From: Poronia punctata
Lineage: Eukaryota > Ascomycota > Sordariomycetes > Xylariales > Xylariaceae
Assembly (NCBI GenBank): GCA_022579005.1
Contig: MU401502.1
Span: 124,001 to 188,000 of the forward strand
Reading direction: 5' to 3'
Length of the DNA stretch: 64,000 nt
Shown: positions 1 through 12,551 of the stretch, piece by piece
Position numbering within the stretch: position 1 is the stretch's first letter
How the letters are laid out: each line of letters opens with the position of its first letter
The notes under the pieces: generated by a model
What the model was told of the DNA's origin: nothing
Database searches by the model: none
The model's input: the letters and a program-made list of their open reading frames with translations, nothing else
Made by a program: the position numbers and the translations under genes

Positions 1-686
1 AAGGAGGGGGTGACTTGCTTTGTTTGTCCTGTAAGGACTTTTTTCATCCCAATGTAATTCCTATTATACACCCCACAGGGGAGATGATGGACAGCGCTTG
101 TTAGTTAGGAAAACCCAAACCTTACTCACTATGTACTTGCTATAGATGTGTGTTAACTCCCCAAGTATCGGTACCTCAAAGGATCCTGTGTGCATTTATT
201 CATGTACGTTTCGGGGTTCCGGATAGTATGTGCGCATGAATGCAGGTTGAGTGAATCGACACGTAGTAGGCGAGCCCAGGAAGTACCTGATAGATATTAG
301 ACGCTTCCAGTGATACTCTTATGCCTAACTTCATACTGTCCGACACCCCTCCCCTTACACAGATCCATATTTTCAAGACTCAAACACTTTGACAAGGTAA
401 GATGCCATGTTTTATCACATGTGACACTCTATCCTAGGAGATATTTTGGCATCTATGTAATACAAGCACTACTACACATATTTACTGCGTCATAATTTGA
501 TTTGTATCGTTTATTAGTTTTTTTTCTTCATCTCATAGAGTTAGATGCTATCTTAGAAGTCCAACTAAGCAGTCATCAGTCATCCATCATTCCCGTCCTT
601 TTCCGTTCCCGGTTCCCATCCCTTCCCATTGGGCATAACCTCATCAACACGTAATCATCCCGTTGTTATTCAACGACGCCAATAAT
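1..686. other. left-end intergenic region
   Basis: No gene was found. The stretch is AT-leaning and lies 3' of the minus-strand EF1-gamma gene, so its right part probably holds that gene's 3' UTR and polyadenylation signals. The only open frame of note (310-495, 61 codons) has no recognisable motif and is probably chance. Confidence 0.5.
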
Positions 687-2343
687 TTATTTGAAGACCT
701 TGCCATCAGCATAAGGGTAGTCCTTGCCGTCGACCGTGATGGGCTGGTCCATCTTCCATCTGGCCTCGACGATGGCCCGGTCTTCAGGGTTGTTGGGGTC
801 GAGCTTCTTGAAGTTGAAGCTCTCATAATCGGGAGCCACGTCGAATACGGGGAGATACTCGTCGCCCCGGATGACAAAGGCACCCGAGATAACAGAGTTG
901 TGGTTCTCGCCATAAACGGAGGCGGCACCGAATAGGTACTTGCGGGAAGCCTCGAGGCGGTTGTTGAAGCCACCGATAAGGTTGTTGGACATGAAGACCA
1001 GTCTCAACTCGTCGTTGTACTTGTAGTCAACCTGCCAGATAGAGTAATCCGTGAAAGGAACAGTCTTCCAGAAGTACTCCATGGCGGCATCGGCAGGATT
1101 GTTCGAGAAGAATCGCTTCCACTCGTCCAAGGGATACTCTGATCTGGGAAGAGCATCGATGGGATGCTTAGGCTTGGGTGCAGCGGCGGCGGGCTCCTCC
1201 TCAGCAGCAGCAGGGGCGGCAGCCTTAGGCTCAGCCTTCTTCTGGGCCTTGGGCTGCTCGGCCTTCTTCGTCTTGGGCTCGGACTTCTTGGGGGGCACAT
1301 TCACTAGCTTGGGGGTGTCGAGGAACTCGAGGGGCTTAGAAACTTCCGAGTAGATGGGTTGATTGTAGACCGTCTCGAACCACCGTGTAGTGTTGGGGTG
1401 CTCGGAGCGCCACTCCTTGTCGTAGAAGAACTGGAAGCCACGGGCAATGATGCCAGCAGCGAAGAGATCGGCTAGAGTGATGCGCTCGCCAACAAGATAG
1501 GTGTTGAGGAGAAGGTGTTTTTCAACGATACCAACAGCCTTCTGAGCGGCCTTTTGGGAATCGTCAATGCTCTTCTTGTTGTAGGGATCCATCCCAAGGA
1601 GAGGGCGGTACCAGCCACCGAGGGGAGGCAGGACTTCCGTGTTGAAGAAGGACATCCACTTCAGGATGGCAGCATAACTATGGGAGAGAGATCAGTAACT
1701 ATGTCTGCTGTGGAAAAAAAAAAAAAGGACGGATAATCTTACTCCTGCTTGGTCTTGCCGAGGAGAGTGGTCTTCTCGTTTTGGGAGGTGACTAGAGAAC
1801 AAAGTCAATATTATGGCTCCTAGGCAAAGCGATGCAATGGCAAAGATATGATAGGCGCAGTGGATCAGAAAGTAGAACGATATCAACACAAGGGTGATTC
1901 AGTCAGGGATAACTGTTAGAATAAGAAGTCTAGGTCATCATTTACACTACCGCAGCAAAACCCGTCGGCTCGGGTAACGGCAGTGGGGCTTGGTATATGA
2001 AATCAAAATGGTGAGCGACGTACCGTAGATGGCGATGGCCATAGCCTCAGTGAGAGAGTAGCCATCAGCGCCCAGAAAGGTAGGAACCTTGCCGAGCTCG
2101 TTGATCTTTAGTAGTTCAGCAGAGGGGTTGCCCGCCTCAACTTCTACGGTCTCGAGATCGAGGCCATTAGCCTTAGCAACCGCGAGGATTGCGGTGCTGC
2201 GGGGATTGAGCTACGCGACGAGTTCTGTCAGCTCACAAGGGCAGCGCAAAATGTGACGCATAGTCGATAAAGATAAAAGGACGAGAAGGCGAGAAGGCAT
2301 TGCTGCTTACCTCCCTGGTAAAGAGTTTTCCGAAAGGCGCCAT
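687..2343 (-). CDS. elongation factor 1-gamma (eEF1B gamma)
   Basis: This is the gamma subunit of the eEF1B guanine-nucleotide exchange complex that recycles eEF1A on cytosolic ribosomes. Four exons fit: 2311-2343, 2024-2210, 1743-1791 and 687-1677, giving 419 residues, the usual length of the family. The start MAPFGKLFTRE leads into a GST-like N-terminal fold (about 1-200, with the GST-C segment GERITLADLFAAGI). A Lys/Ala/Pro/Glu-rich linker follows (about 216-262), then the conserved C-terminal EF1G domain (about 262-419) with LVFMSNNLIGGFNNRLEASR and the ending YADGKVFK. All introns have GT..AG ends and each junction restores the frame. The intron between exons 2 and 3 is the longest (about 230 nt). 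It is divergent from the uS9m gene, with 565 bp between the starts. Identification is secure; only the joins are hand-made. Confidence 0.96.
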
Positions 2344-2908
2344 GGTTACTGAGAAGCCTGGTGCTGGGAAGAAAAAAATTGGGAATGAGGAGGAAGGTGG
2401 GAGAATTTAAGGCGTGGTCAATTCCCAGTCACAGCGAGATTAGACCAGCTTTTCCTTTCAAAAATCTTTACTCCTAGGAGGCGGGGCAACGGGAAACGTA
2501 ATAAAACCAGGTACGTTGGTACAAGCGCAACCCCACCCCCCACACTTCTAATGTTGAAGCTGGACACTGGAGCTGGCAAGCCGTCTATTTAAGGATGTGG
2601 CAGCTGTTCACAACTGTGACTGGTTCTCCTGACGGAATTTCGGCGCATCTTAATTGCGAGGTAAATTGATGGTGGGTCCTTTCCATAGGTAGCAGACTAG
2701 AAGTGTCACTCTTTCATTAAGGGCTCCACTAAAAATGTTGGTGCTTCCGGGTAGGAGCGAAATGACACCCGGCCGAAGTTGTTGACCGCGCTAAAACACG
2801 GAAAACTTCACCATCACCAGTCAACGACTCGGAGTAGCTACTACGCCTCCCCCCTCCGTCGACCATTGCGAACGTTCAATTGGTCATGACGATTCTACTG
2901 TAGCGAAT
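2344..2908. promoter_or_regulatory. shared divergent promoter region
   Basis: This 565-bp interval separates the start codons of EF1-gamma (minus) and uS9m (plus), so it should hold both promoters and 5' UTRs. It has C-rich tracts (about 2531-2541 and 2848-2855) and no convincing TATA box. Two translation-related genes sharing one short spacer may be co-regulated; that is inference from position only. Confidence 0.5.
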
Positions 2909-3909
2909 ATGTCATCCCTTCGTTACGGCGCGCGTTGTCTAAGGACATTGACACCCTCGATAACGAAGCAATGGCCGTCGCTGCTTAGCTCGACCTGCAC
3001 ACAGTCAACAAAAAGCATTGCAGCTAGACGGGCGTTTGTTACCACTCCTCAAAGGCGAGATGTTGAGCTCTGGAAGGCCATGCCAGAGCCGGAATCCGAT
3101 GAAATTGGAATCATAGTGCCGTTTGCCCGTCCGGTGCCCGCGTCACCATCCTATTTCTCCCGACAACCTCAATTCACCGACCAGTTCATCCGCGTACGAG
3201 ATCTAGCCCAAAAATACGCAGGGCTACCAACAGTAACTGATAACGGAACCGAGCGGATATTCTGGCTATCGAAGGAAATGTATCGGGGACGAAATGGCGA
3301 ACCTGTCAAGGCGAAGGATTATGCCTTCTGTCTTAAATTGGTCAGGCGATTATCCCGGATTCACCCCGACGTGATGCCTGAGGAGGTCAAGGAGGGCATA
3401 AAGCCGTTCCAGCGCCGTGTCGAGAAAAGGGAAGAAATGATTAAACAACGCACTCTCGACAGGTTCGGCAGAGCAATGGGTGTCGGCGGGCGTAAGGTTT
3501 CGACTGCACGGGCTTGGGTCGTCGAGGGTACTGGCGAGGTCCTGATAAACGGAAAGCCCCTGAGCGAGGCGTTCGGCCGAGTCCACGATCGCGAAAGCGC
3601 CATTTGGAGTTTGAAAGCTACTGAACGATTAGATAAATATAATGTGTGGGCCTTGGTTAAAGGCGGTGGTACCACTGGACAAGCGGAGGCATTGGCCATG
3701 GCTATAGCTCAGGCACTTGTTGTTCACGAGCCGCCGTTGAAGACGACGCTGAGACGAGGTACGTCTACAATAGACCCCAGGAACTGCCCTGCGAATTAAC
3801 TACTAATGTCTGTATAGCCGGCTGTATCACCCGAGACCCGAGAATGGTCGAAAGAAAGAAAGCAGGCCACCTCAAGGCGAGAAAGAGCCCCGCGTGGGTC
3901 AAGAGATAA
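2909..3909 (+). CDS. MRPS9: mitochondrial ribosomal protein uS9m (MRPS9)
   Basis: Small-subunit protein uS9 of the mitochondrial ribosome. Two exons, 2909-3758 and 3818-3909, are joined across a 59-nt intron (GTACGT..TAG, with a TACTAAT branch-like element) and give 313 residues. The first ~50 residues are rich in Arg/Ser/Thr and poor in acids, as expected for a mitochondrial presequence. The uS9 domain lies at the C-terminus: GTGEVLINGKPLSEAFGR, NVWALVKGGGTTGQAEA, and the second exon supplies AGCITRDPRMVERKKAG and the basic ending SPAWVKR that reaches the P-site tRNA in this family. Without the splice the conserved tail is lost, which supports the intron. Confidence 0.95.
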
Positions 3910-6493
3910 ATGGTTATTTCCCCTTATTTGACTATGTATGGGATCACTGGCTACATAAATTCCCTCTCGCTTACCGCCCTATGGGGCTACGGGGCCCATT
4001 ATCGGTGCAGCCGACGACAGTTCAGGTCTCGTGGGTTATTGCGCTCTCCGGGCATGTCAAAACTGCAACATTGTGGAATTATCAACTGTATGAAGGATTG
4101 TACTAGTATGGAGTCGTTTTCTGTCCAACATTGTTGACAAAGCTTTAGAAAACGGTGGCATTTATCTTGCTCGTTCGGTAGAACTGGAGGTGACGGGTCT
4201 ACCAGGGTGATCTCGACACTGTCTATTTGTGCCTGTCCTTTTTGATCGGATAGCGGAGAAACGCTTGTGTCCATATTCAGGTTGACCGGTGCCATTGACG
4301 TCTTCTTAGAAATGCATTTCATCGCCCGGTGTGACCGCAATTGATGCTTATGATTTTATTCTATTCTGGGTTAAAAAGACACTGACTGAACAGGGTCGCT
4401 TTTAAAGGTTCTCGTGTTCTTTGGTCATGGTCTATTTGTAACTTAACAATCTGTAGGAAACTTCCCATGAATATAATTTCCCAAGCTTACCTAAGTTAGT
4501 CATTACATTTTCAGGACAGGGCAAGTGACATTGAATATTGATTGGCGGCGTTTGAGTAATCTCGGGGCGACCCTCATGTGTTTCAAATACCTATAGGGCC
4601 CCGAGGAAAAGTGGCTTGCTCCTTTTGTCGAAATCGAAAATCTGCAGGTTAATGGAAACGGCATAGGCCTCGAGGATGGCCGGGTTCCAGCCTGGCTTGA
4701 TCTAGCTAGGCCTAGCTTTTCCAATGGCACGAACACGGCTCGATCTGTCAATCTGGACGAGATGGGCATCATAGGACAAGCAGCCGCGCTCGATGGATGC
4801 TGCCTATGATCGATAGTTCACTCCTGCAAGTACTTCGTATGTGGCGCGGTACTTTGCTGTTCCAACTTGCAAGTACCGCGAATGGACGTTATGTTAGGTG
4901 CATAAACGACCGGGCGCCACGTGGTCCTGTTTGATGAAGGATGTGAGGGGAGCCTATATGAGGCGTCGGTAATCTCATAGCCTTGCAGCCGCTACGGTAA
5001 TGAGTGTCGAGACGACACTAAACTAATGAATCATCTCGGTTGGCCATGTGGGAGAGTATGTAGGTACTGTGTAACGAAGGGGAGGAGCATTAGGTAAGCT
5101 GGGTTGGTAGGCAAGTGGACTTTGGTCCGGACGTTACTCCGACTTCTTATTATTAGCGGAAACGTGGCTGCATGATGTACCTACTTTGTACACCGACTAC
5201 ATAGCTAACTGCCCAATCACACAATTTTATGTGCCTCACCGAGGAAACAAAGAGTCTTCAATTCTAATGGCGAGGAAAGGAAGGCAACAGCGAAGAGACA
5301 ACACTTGGGATAGGATCGGCTCTGCTTGGTCCGGGATTCCTGCATGCTACGCATCCATATACACGTAGAGTCTCCCGACTGGAATGTCTTATCTTTTAGT
5401 TATGTATGTTGTGTAGAGCGGGAGTTCCCGAGGTAAGATGACATAAACAAAATTACTCAGTAAGCGGTGTCGAGATAGGTATTATATCGTCATATGTACA
5501 GTATATTTGGTTAGCGACGCGATATAAAATACCCCATATAGGTATATAATCTTGGTACCTACATACGTAATGCAAAATACTGAGCCTACTGACATACATC
5601 ATGTAAATAGGTAGGCCATTTTCTCGGGGGATCGTTGTGAAGCCGAAGATGCCAAGTCCGATGTTAAACAAGATGTCAAGATTAGAACAAGGTTCTAGAA
5701 TATTTCTCTTTCCGACTTGCACTGTACCCACAGGCTCATCAAAATAGGTATCAAGATTTGCCATGTGTCGAAATGACGGGCTCCTTTTTGATTTATCTTA
5801 AAATTTCAGCTAAGCTAGCTACCTGCTGATACACACCTTACAAGTACAATGTCGCGCTAGCACTAGGGGCTAGGTATACGAATATTCACTTGTAGATAGA
5901 AGAACTGATGGTCGACCCATGCTATTGAGTTGACTGGTTAAGCAGACTGATCTTGGCTTGACGCGATGCCAAACGGTGTCAGCCTTTGAAGATTGTGGAC
6001 GCATGGTGTGAAAGTACCCAAGGGGGTTAGTGGTCACCTTATATATGGGGTTTCTTTTCTTCAAGCCGGATAACTGCATTCGACCATCAAGCTGGACCGT
6101 ATTTATTCCGTTTGGCGATCGCCAGTACAAGTGGTAAGATATCGTTGCCTCTCCGTACCCGTAGATAAGCGCCGTATACGCCCTGACCTTACGAGTACTC
6201 TTTGTTGCCTGTACTCGTCTGGTCTTGCTACTTATGATACTCGTTGGACAATACGAGTACTATTTCGAGGTCAATATCAGCTAGGTTGGTGTTGGTTTAG
6301 CAAGTTAGCAAGGTGATGGTGTGGCCGCCCGCCACCACGCGATGGCCCCGTAGTTATTAAGACGGAGAGCGACAACAAGGGATGACAGGATTACCTCTAA
6401 AGTGAATTTTTTTAGAAAAGCTGTAAACGGATTGATAGCAGAGCTAGCCCTACCTTGGCCTAAGCCTACCTTAGCGGGACTCCTGGCTGGCTA

Positions 6494-6611
6494 ACAAGCC
6501 CTGCGCAAGGGTTGTGGTATTATAGCAAGCCAACCTAGGTTTATAAGGGTGACATAGGTTACAAGCCTTGTACAAGGTCAACAAGCCTTGCAGATCTAAC
6601 AACCCTTGCAA
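6494..6611. repeat. cluster of imperfect palindromes, ACAAGCC(C/T)TG family
   Basis: The word ACAAGCCTTG or a close variant begins at 6494, 6561 and 6581. At 6494-6515 it forms an imperfect palindrome around GCGC. At 6566-6577 CCTTGTACAAGG is a perfect 12-bp palindrome. At about 6579-6592 and 6598-6611 two related direct copies (..ACAAGCCTTGCA and ..ACAACCCTTGCA) follow. Repeated short inverted words of this kind are common in the subterminal regions of DNA transposons; no transposase frame is visible nearby. Confidence 0.5.
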
Positions 6612-7325
6612 AATTGCCTACTATTAGGTGCGCTATAATAAACCTAGTGTTCACTATAAAGGTACTGAAATATACTGATGAGGTACCCTTGCAATTGCTC
6701 TATACTAACGCTACGGATGGCACATGCCAAAAACCTTATCATGTTATCAGTGTATGTGCAGGGTGAGCCCTTCCGACAGGGGGGCAGTATTTATTCTGTT
6801 GCAATTTAACATTCTACTTGGACCCTACAACCTTGGTTAAAACTTTAGACAGGACCTTAGTCAGAACCACAATCTGGCCCTTAGTCAGGATCTGCTGGCA
6901 TATAAGGTGAATAGCGCAGTTATGATGTAAGTATGAAGGGTTGGAGGATGCCTACTTTGCACGTAGTAAGCAGAGGCCTACGCAAAGGCCAGTTGCCTAT
7001 ATAACTTGGCCTTGATACCTCCCCTTTCTCCTTCCTCTGTCAGAAGCTCTGCGTAGCAATATAAACCTCTGAGTTGACACCGATCCTTTAGAAGGCTATT
7101 GCCTTGTATACAAGTGACGCTAACCAACAACCCGCTTTCCAGGAAACCTTTGTATGGCCGATCTCGTGAGTATATGTTAAGTCAGCAGCGTTAAGAGGTT
7201 GTCCTTTCCGTCTACTTAACTCTATTGTTGATATGTTCACCGGTGACGTTTCGAAGTCATACGTAGTGCTTTCCATACACACGCAGTTTGACCTTTCGGG
7301 AACGCAGTACCCCTGCTCCCCTGCC

Positions 7326-7333
7326 TATATAAG
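7326..7333 (+). promoter_or_regulatory. TATA-like box upstream of the HNH gene
   Basis: TATATAAG lies about 212 bp before the chosen HNH start codon and is followed by CT-rich sequence, as in fungal promoters. This placement supports the start at 7545 over the upstream in-frame ATG at 7233, which would put this box inside the coding region. Confidence 0.4.
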
Positions 7334-7544
7334 AAGCCCCCCGACCTCATTCTATGTACTCTATCTCTTTTCTCTTCAGCTCTGCTGTTGTCACGGTTTT
7401 CCCCTTATCTGCCTTGCAACATTGTCGCCACCACAGCCCTCTCCACCCCTGACCCGCGTCAAGATATCAGCCGGCGTTCCCTTTCCTCTTCCTGTTTGTT
7501 GTTTACTGTTGTGTTACCCCTATTCGACTCTGAACAAACGTCTG

Positions 7545-8974
7545 ATGTCGACCCCTAAGAAACGGGCAGGCCAGCAGCCTGTGGATGCCTCGTCGCCATC
7601 CAAGAAGAGACAGAGTGGCCGTAACGACAACGGGCCGCATATCTCTGCGACGTTAGAGCCGCAGATGCAACCATTCTCTGGACCTGCGGAGCTTGATAGC
7701 CAAAAGGAAGAGTTACGACAAGAACTTCTAAATAGGTTATCACAATTGAGCACAACCGTGCAGAGGTTGCGGGGCAAGGCAGCCCGTGAACGTGTTGCAA
7801 GCGAGCAACAAGACGTCGTCGCTGCAATAAGCGTCCTAGAAGCCATTGACGATACAGAATGGGAGTTTTGGCTTGCCCTGACAAGTAAAAAGTCGTACGG
7901 GTCTTTGGATCGATGGATTGTTAATTATGGGCAGACAACACGGGAGGCTATAGATTTATGTAAGTTATAACCCTTTGGGATTTTATACTATGGAGGGTTA
8001 CTTATAAATATATACAGGGATGCAGAAAACCACCAGGGAGGAACTACAAGACGGAGAAGTCCGCTCTGCCACCACAAAGCAGTGGCAAAAGATGGTGGTA
8101 AGTTTTCTATCCTTATAGTAGGCATGTTAGGCCACCTTGTTAACTTAAACCTTCCTAGGCCATCTGGTATCGAGGGTTGTGCATCGTAACCCGTCGGAAT
8201 AGTGTCGAAGCCTGCCACATATTGGCCGACAGCATCACGAGGACTGAAGAAAGAATCGAGAGCTTCTTCAAAAAGCTGGCTGTATTCTGGCCAATTGACC
8301 GTGTCGAGCATCTCCGAAGTTTCGTCAAACAACCGGAGAACGTGCCCAAGAATCTAATGGTGCTGAGGTCGGATGTTCACCAAGATTGGGCCAAAGCCAA
8401 ATTTGCGTTCCGACCCAGGGATCATTCATCGTCCCGCCTGGTCCTGGAATTCGTGTGGCTAGCCCCCACGACGCCTCGAGGAGGGGTATCATACAGCCGG
8501 GACCCTGAAGATACAACAGACCTGATATATCAGGGTCCAAGCACTTCGACCACCGATCCGACCTTCCATGTCCTGCATTCATGGGACAGGATCGTTCTGG
8601 AGTCGAATAACCCCAGAGAGGCCCCGCTACCCTCATGGGAGCTGTTGCAGCTCCAGTGGGATATGCAACGCATATCCAGGGCCAGTGCGGCGGCGGACGT
8701 GCTAGCCTCGATATTTACGCGGCAGGAGCCCCCGGGAGAAGCAGGAGCACTTGCGGGAGAGTACAACGACGAGAAAGAGGAGTGCAGCCCGTGTATTGGG
8801 CCCTGCACCCCCCGATTCACGACGTTCCTACTTGATGAAGCAGTCGACCAGGGGATCCTGGCATCAGCCGACCGTCCGGAGGTTGAAAGGTACTTCTTAC
8901 CTTTCACGGAAGAGAATCCTCTTGAGGAGGAAGCAGACATGGAAGACGCCGAACTGGTTTTAGCAGAGGACTAG
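7545..8974 (+). CDS. HNH_2-family nuclease-domain protein
   Basis: Three exons (7545-7959, 8018-8097, 8159-8974) encode 436 residues; both introns are GT..AG and restore the frame. The N-terminus is polar and Lys/Arg-rich (STPKKRAGQQ, SPSKKRQSG), possibly a nuclear-localisation signal, then a helical Glu/Gln-rich stretch (about 50-110). Exon 3 opens the HNH fold: AIWYRGLCIVT, then EACHI (His185), then the distal Asn230 and His239 in NLMVLRSDVHQDW. This C..T...AHI....N.......H layout is that of the HNH_2 family expanded in filamentous fungi. The C-terminus is acidic (about 15 Asp/Glu in the last 30 residues). The upstream in-frame ATG at 7233 would add 104 hydrophobic, low-quality residues and was not used. 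The cellular role of the fungal family is not established. The gene stands alone in a repeat-rich region. Confidence 0.8.
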
Positions 8975-11900
8975 ATGGCCTCTTCGCCAAAGCGGTACTT
9001 AATACGACGAACAGCCAGCCTCGACAGCGGCCTTTTGAGACGGGACTACTCGACGGAAACTAGAAGACTTTTCTCTGACACAAAGGCCCAAATATATGCA
9101 CCTTCTTGAACTTCCGTGGCACATAAAGGGAGAGAGTCCAGGACTCTTTAAAGCCTCTCCAACGGCTTCCAACAAGGGCGGAATCGATCCGCCAGCCTTA
9201 TACACTGGTTTGACACTAGGGAGTCGTTAGATTTCATCCCCGTTGAAGCTGCTGCCGGGATCAACAATATCTCTTCTGTATACAGGATGCCAGAGGCATT
9301 ATTAAGTCAAGGGGCATTCAAGAACGTATAGCGGATTCTATTAGGCAGATGTCCTCGGGTTGAGTGTTGCCTGTCGCGGAGTGGGCAGATAATTAGATAC
9401 ATAGATATTAGACTTGCCGGAGTGACACGTATACCATAGTGGCCCTTGCAGGGTAGATGCTATTTATCCCTTACTCGAAAATTGCATAAATTATACTTAA
9501 CCTTATATCAAGGCTTTAATGCAAGTATTAATTGTGAAAGTTGTCATAAGGAAAATACCTAGGTAAGCCTGAGCTGTGCCTGAGCTATGCCTGAGTTATA
9601 CCTGAGTAAAAGCAGCAATCAAGCTAAGCCCAATGTGTCTTGCTCTTGGCATTTAGGAAAAGCGAATACCGGTTGCTGATGGAAAGGGTCGCTGCAGTAG
9701 GGTAAGCGCACGATTTGTGGGCCCTGGAGAAATGGCTGGCCAGGCTTCATTTCCACGATCTGCAATCTCATTCATTACCTGCATGAATGTCCATTCTGGG
9801 AAGAACGAGGCTGAGAAGGGAGGTTGTACTTGTAGGCCAACACCAATCGGTTTCGTATATATGTTTTCCCGTTGCTCCAATGCACCTGTCGCACCTGGGA
9901 GGGTTGCAGCGCATCCGGACGCCGGGTACAATTTATGCCCGCTGTTGTACGCAGTAGCAATTGAACCGCATGAACACCCACCAAAGTGCTACTCAGTAGG
10001 ATATCAAACGTCTACATTTCTCTTTGCCATTCGTCCTCCCTTGCGCTTTCATTATGCACACTGGTGTCTAGACTTAGAGGGGCCGCCTCATTCTTCTTTC
10101 CTGCTCCCCCCTCAGGATTAGATAGAGGTGAGAAAGGTGAGTCGAGGATCAACATGGCTTCACCCGTGTTGAACCTACCTCAGGCTGCAAACAGAAAGTA
10201 TCGACAAGGGTATCATGATAAATTTTGACTTTGGTAACCGTAGATTGTTTGCATTGGCCTCATAAACCAAGCTCTCAAGCATTGCTTGAGTTTTTGGGCC
10301 CCATAGCTTCCCTGTGTGACAGATATTACAACTTACATCATTACAAGGAAGAAGGTAACATGCTGCCAGCCTGAACCATTTCCCCCACGGCACCTGCTCT
10401 TACACGTAATCTAAGTATTTGTAGTACGTAGGAGCATAAAGGGAGGTCCACAAAAGTCATGCAGTTCAAAGCCGGCAATGCATACGGAAACATGCCCTTG
10501 ATAGGTACTATTCCCTGTAGTCCCTTGCAGTGTTGTAAGAAGTAGGTACCTACTCGTACTTTTTTTCTTCTTGGTTATCAATGATGGGGCTTCAAATCGG
10601 ACCCTAAAAAGGAATATTAGGTCCAACATCATTCCCCCCCCCCCCAACAATTTAACGGGGTTATATGCAGAATCGTCTTGGCCAGCTTGAAAGCGGAGCT
10701 GGCGATACCAGCAGATTGGGATATCCGGCACCGGCAACGTAATCCAAGCGTTTCCATTGAAGCTACCTAGGTACAGAGCTGACATGACTATATGAGGTCA
10801 AAGCGTTTGGAGCTCGGCCATTGATTACTGGCCGCCTCAGGCTCCTACAAAGTGACAGACAAACAGGAGCAATATTGTAAAAGTCCTCGAGGTCAGTAGC
10901 TTTAAATTTGGTGTTTCGGATTGACAGCGTCGGGTTGGGACGCTTTGAGGTGTTGCGGGCGTAGAAGACCCTTCATGCCTGAAACAGTGCTCATCGCAAG
11001 GGGAGTTAACCCGACCGTTGGGTTATTCTTGGGCTTTGCATCACTAAAAAAGGCACGGAGGAGGCAAACAAAGCTCGTAAGGTAGTGGTTTGTATGCGAC
11101 CTTAAGGCGGTTTTTTTTCTCTTCCTTTTTCAGAAGGCATGGCAAGAGCAATGAATTAGTTAAGCAGCTACGTGTACCGGTATAATCAACGATCGTATGC
11201 CAAATCAGTGAAGATTAGGTCAGATTTCAGACCCATCAAATATAGGGTTCGGCCGTTTCAAATATCAAGATTAAATACGTACCTGAACCCATCCAGCGCG
11301 CTAGACAAGGTACGAGACCCTTGGCATGCCACATTCGAGAGGAAGAAATCGTCAAAGGAAATAAGAGGCCTCACACTTCAACAGGGCACTTTCTTTTTAG
11401 TGGTGGATATGCGTCGGTGGCGACGAACAGGAATCTAGGTTAGGCGCAAGGCTTCTAATGCAAATGAGGATCCATACTGGAGAACTGAATAACTTCCACT
11501 TGGATAAGAGGTGGGTAGGGCAAGCAAATTACGAATATGTTTGACAATAAAATGGTGCTGGTGAGGGACGGAGGACATTGCAAGTTGTTATTTACTCAAA
11601 GCGTTACTCGACTAGCAGCCTACTGAACACAAAAGGAAGTAGGCTGGTGATCTCGGGTCAAGATTTTACCCGAGTGCAAAATATAGACGAGAATTACCTT
11701 ACGGGCATCTTTGAAAACAAAACCGAACTGGAAAGCGTTTGCACCATATAAATAATTAAGCAAGAACAAGTGACCTGTCTAGGTAGACAATCAACTAACC
11801 TTAGGTATCCAGAGGCGATTTATACTATGTACCTATGCTGGCTTAGGTAATTAAGATAAATCAACCAATCCGTACGAGTAGACACGTAGCTGAGGTTTCT

Positions 11901-12551
11901 CACCAGGACCACTGCGCAGACAAACGTGTAATTGTGGGCTAACATGGGCATTTCAAATTGCATATCATTAGAACATTTTCAGCCACAAGATACTATCCAT
12001 CATAGGCTCGATATCAAGGTAAAGGGAAGGGGAAGCAAATCGGGTCTGTGGCACTTGGCCTCATTTCCAGGTTCTAGACTCTAATCTGTCGTCTGCAGAA
12101 CATTTTGTTTTACATGAAGTTGCGCGTGTTTGCCGCCAGTCGTATCAAAGGAGAATCCTACAAGCCAGAGGTGGCGAGAATTCTGTACGGGATACCAAGG
12201 TTGCAAGGGTATATCCCACATGGCAAACAAAACCAAGCCCCCTCAGCTTTGCCGTCAGGTCCCTCTAGTGATTGTTTAATTACCGATTGTCAGGACAGAC
12301 ATCAGGTCCGCAGGTAGGTCTAGGTGGTTACTTAGATATGTATCCTATCATCTACGTACAATTATAGTGCCAATTTGATATCTGATTTGACTTGCAAACT
12401 TCCATACTGTTGCAAGTTGCAACCCAAGTGCCTGACCTAGGTGTATGTGTATACAAGTAGTTCTATAACGTATTCGTAGAATTCGGACGTTTCAGCCCAA
12501 TCCATCTTCAGACCCTTGCCGACCCTCTTTCCCTTCTTGATTAAGAAAATA
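8975..12551. other. gene-poor region
   Basis: No supported gene was found. Overlapping open frames at 9653-10228 on both strands are short and motif-free. A four-copy minisatellite lies at 9568-9611 and a C homopolymer at about 10635-10646. The right edge abuts a MITE. Confidence 0.5.
9568..9611. repeat. 11-bp minisatellite, four copies
   Basis: Four adjacent 11-bp units begin CCTGAG: CCTGAGCTGTG, CCTGAGCTATG, CCTGAGTTATA and CCTGAGTAAAA. Divergence rises towards the right. Confidence 0.75.

Larger units (their letters stand above)
3910..7544. other. gene-poor region with palindromic repeats
   Basis: No supported gene was found in 3.6 kb. The part at 5400-5620 is AT-rich. TAGGTA/TACCTA-type words are frequent. 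Around 6490-6620 there is a cluster of imperfect palindromes and short direct repeats (entered separately). A TATA-like box lies near the right end, before the HNH gene. An open frame on the minus strand (3999-4340, 113 codons) overlaps the probable 3' UTR of uS9m and shows no motif. Confidence 0.5.

Noticed and set aside
3999..4340. 113-codon minus-strand frame after uS9m
   Set aside because: Overlaps the probable 3' UTR of uS9m and has no recognisable domain or splice partner.
7233..7544. 104-residue upstream extension of the HNH protein
   Set aside because: The stretch is hydrophobic and Pro/Cys-rich, unlike the rest, and contains a TATA-like box; the start at 7545 is more plausible.
7545..8974. 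HNH gene as part of a homing intron/intein or CRISPR system
   Set aside because: It has its own nuclear introns and start, sits in no host gene, and no CRISPR array or Cas gene is present.
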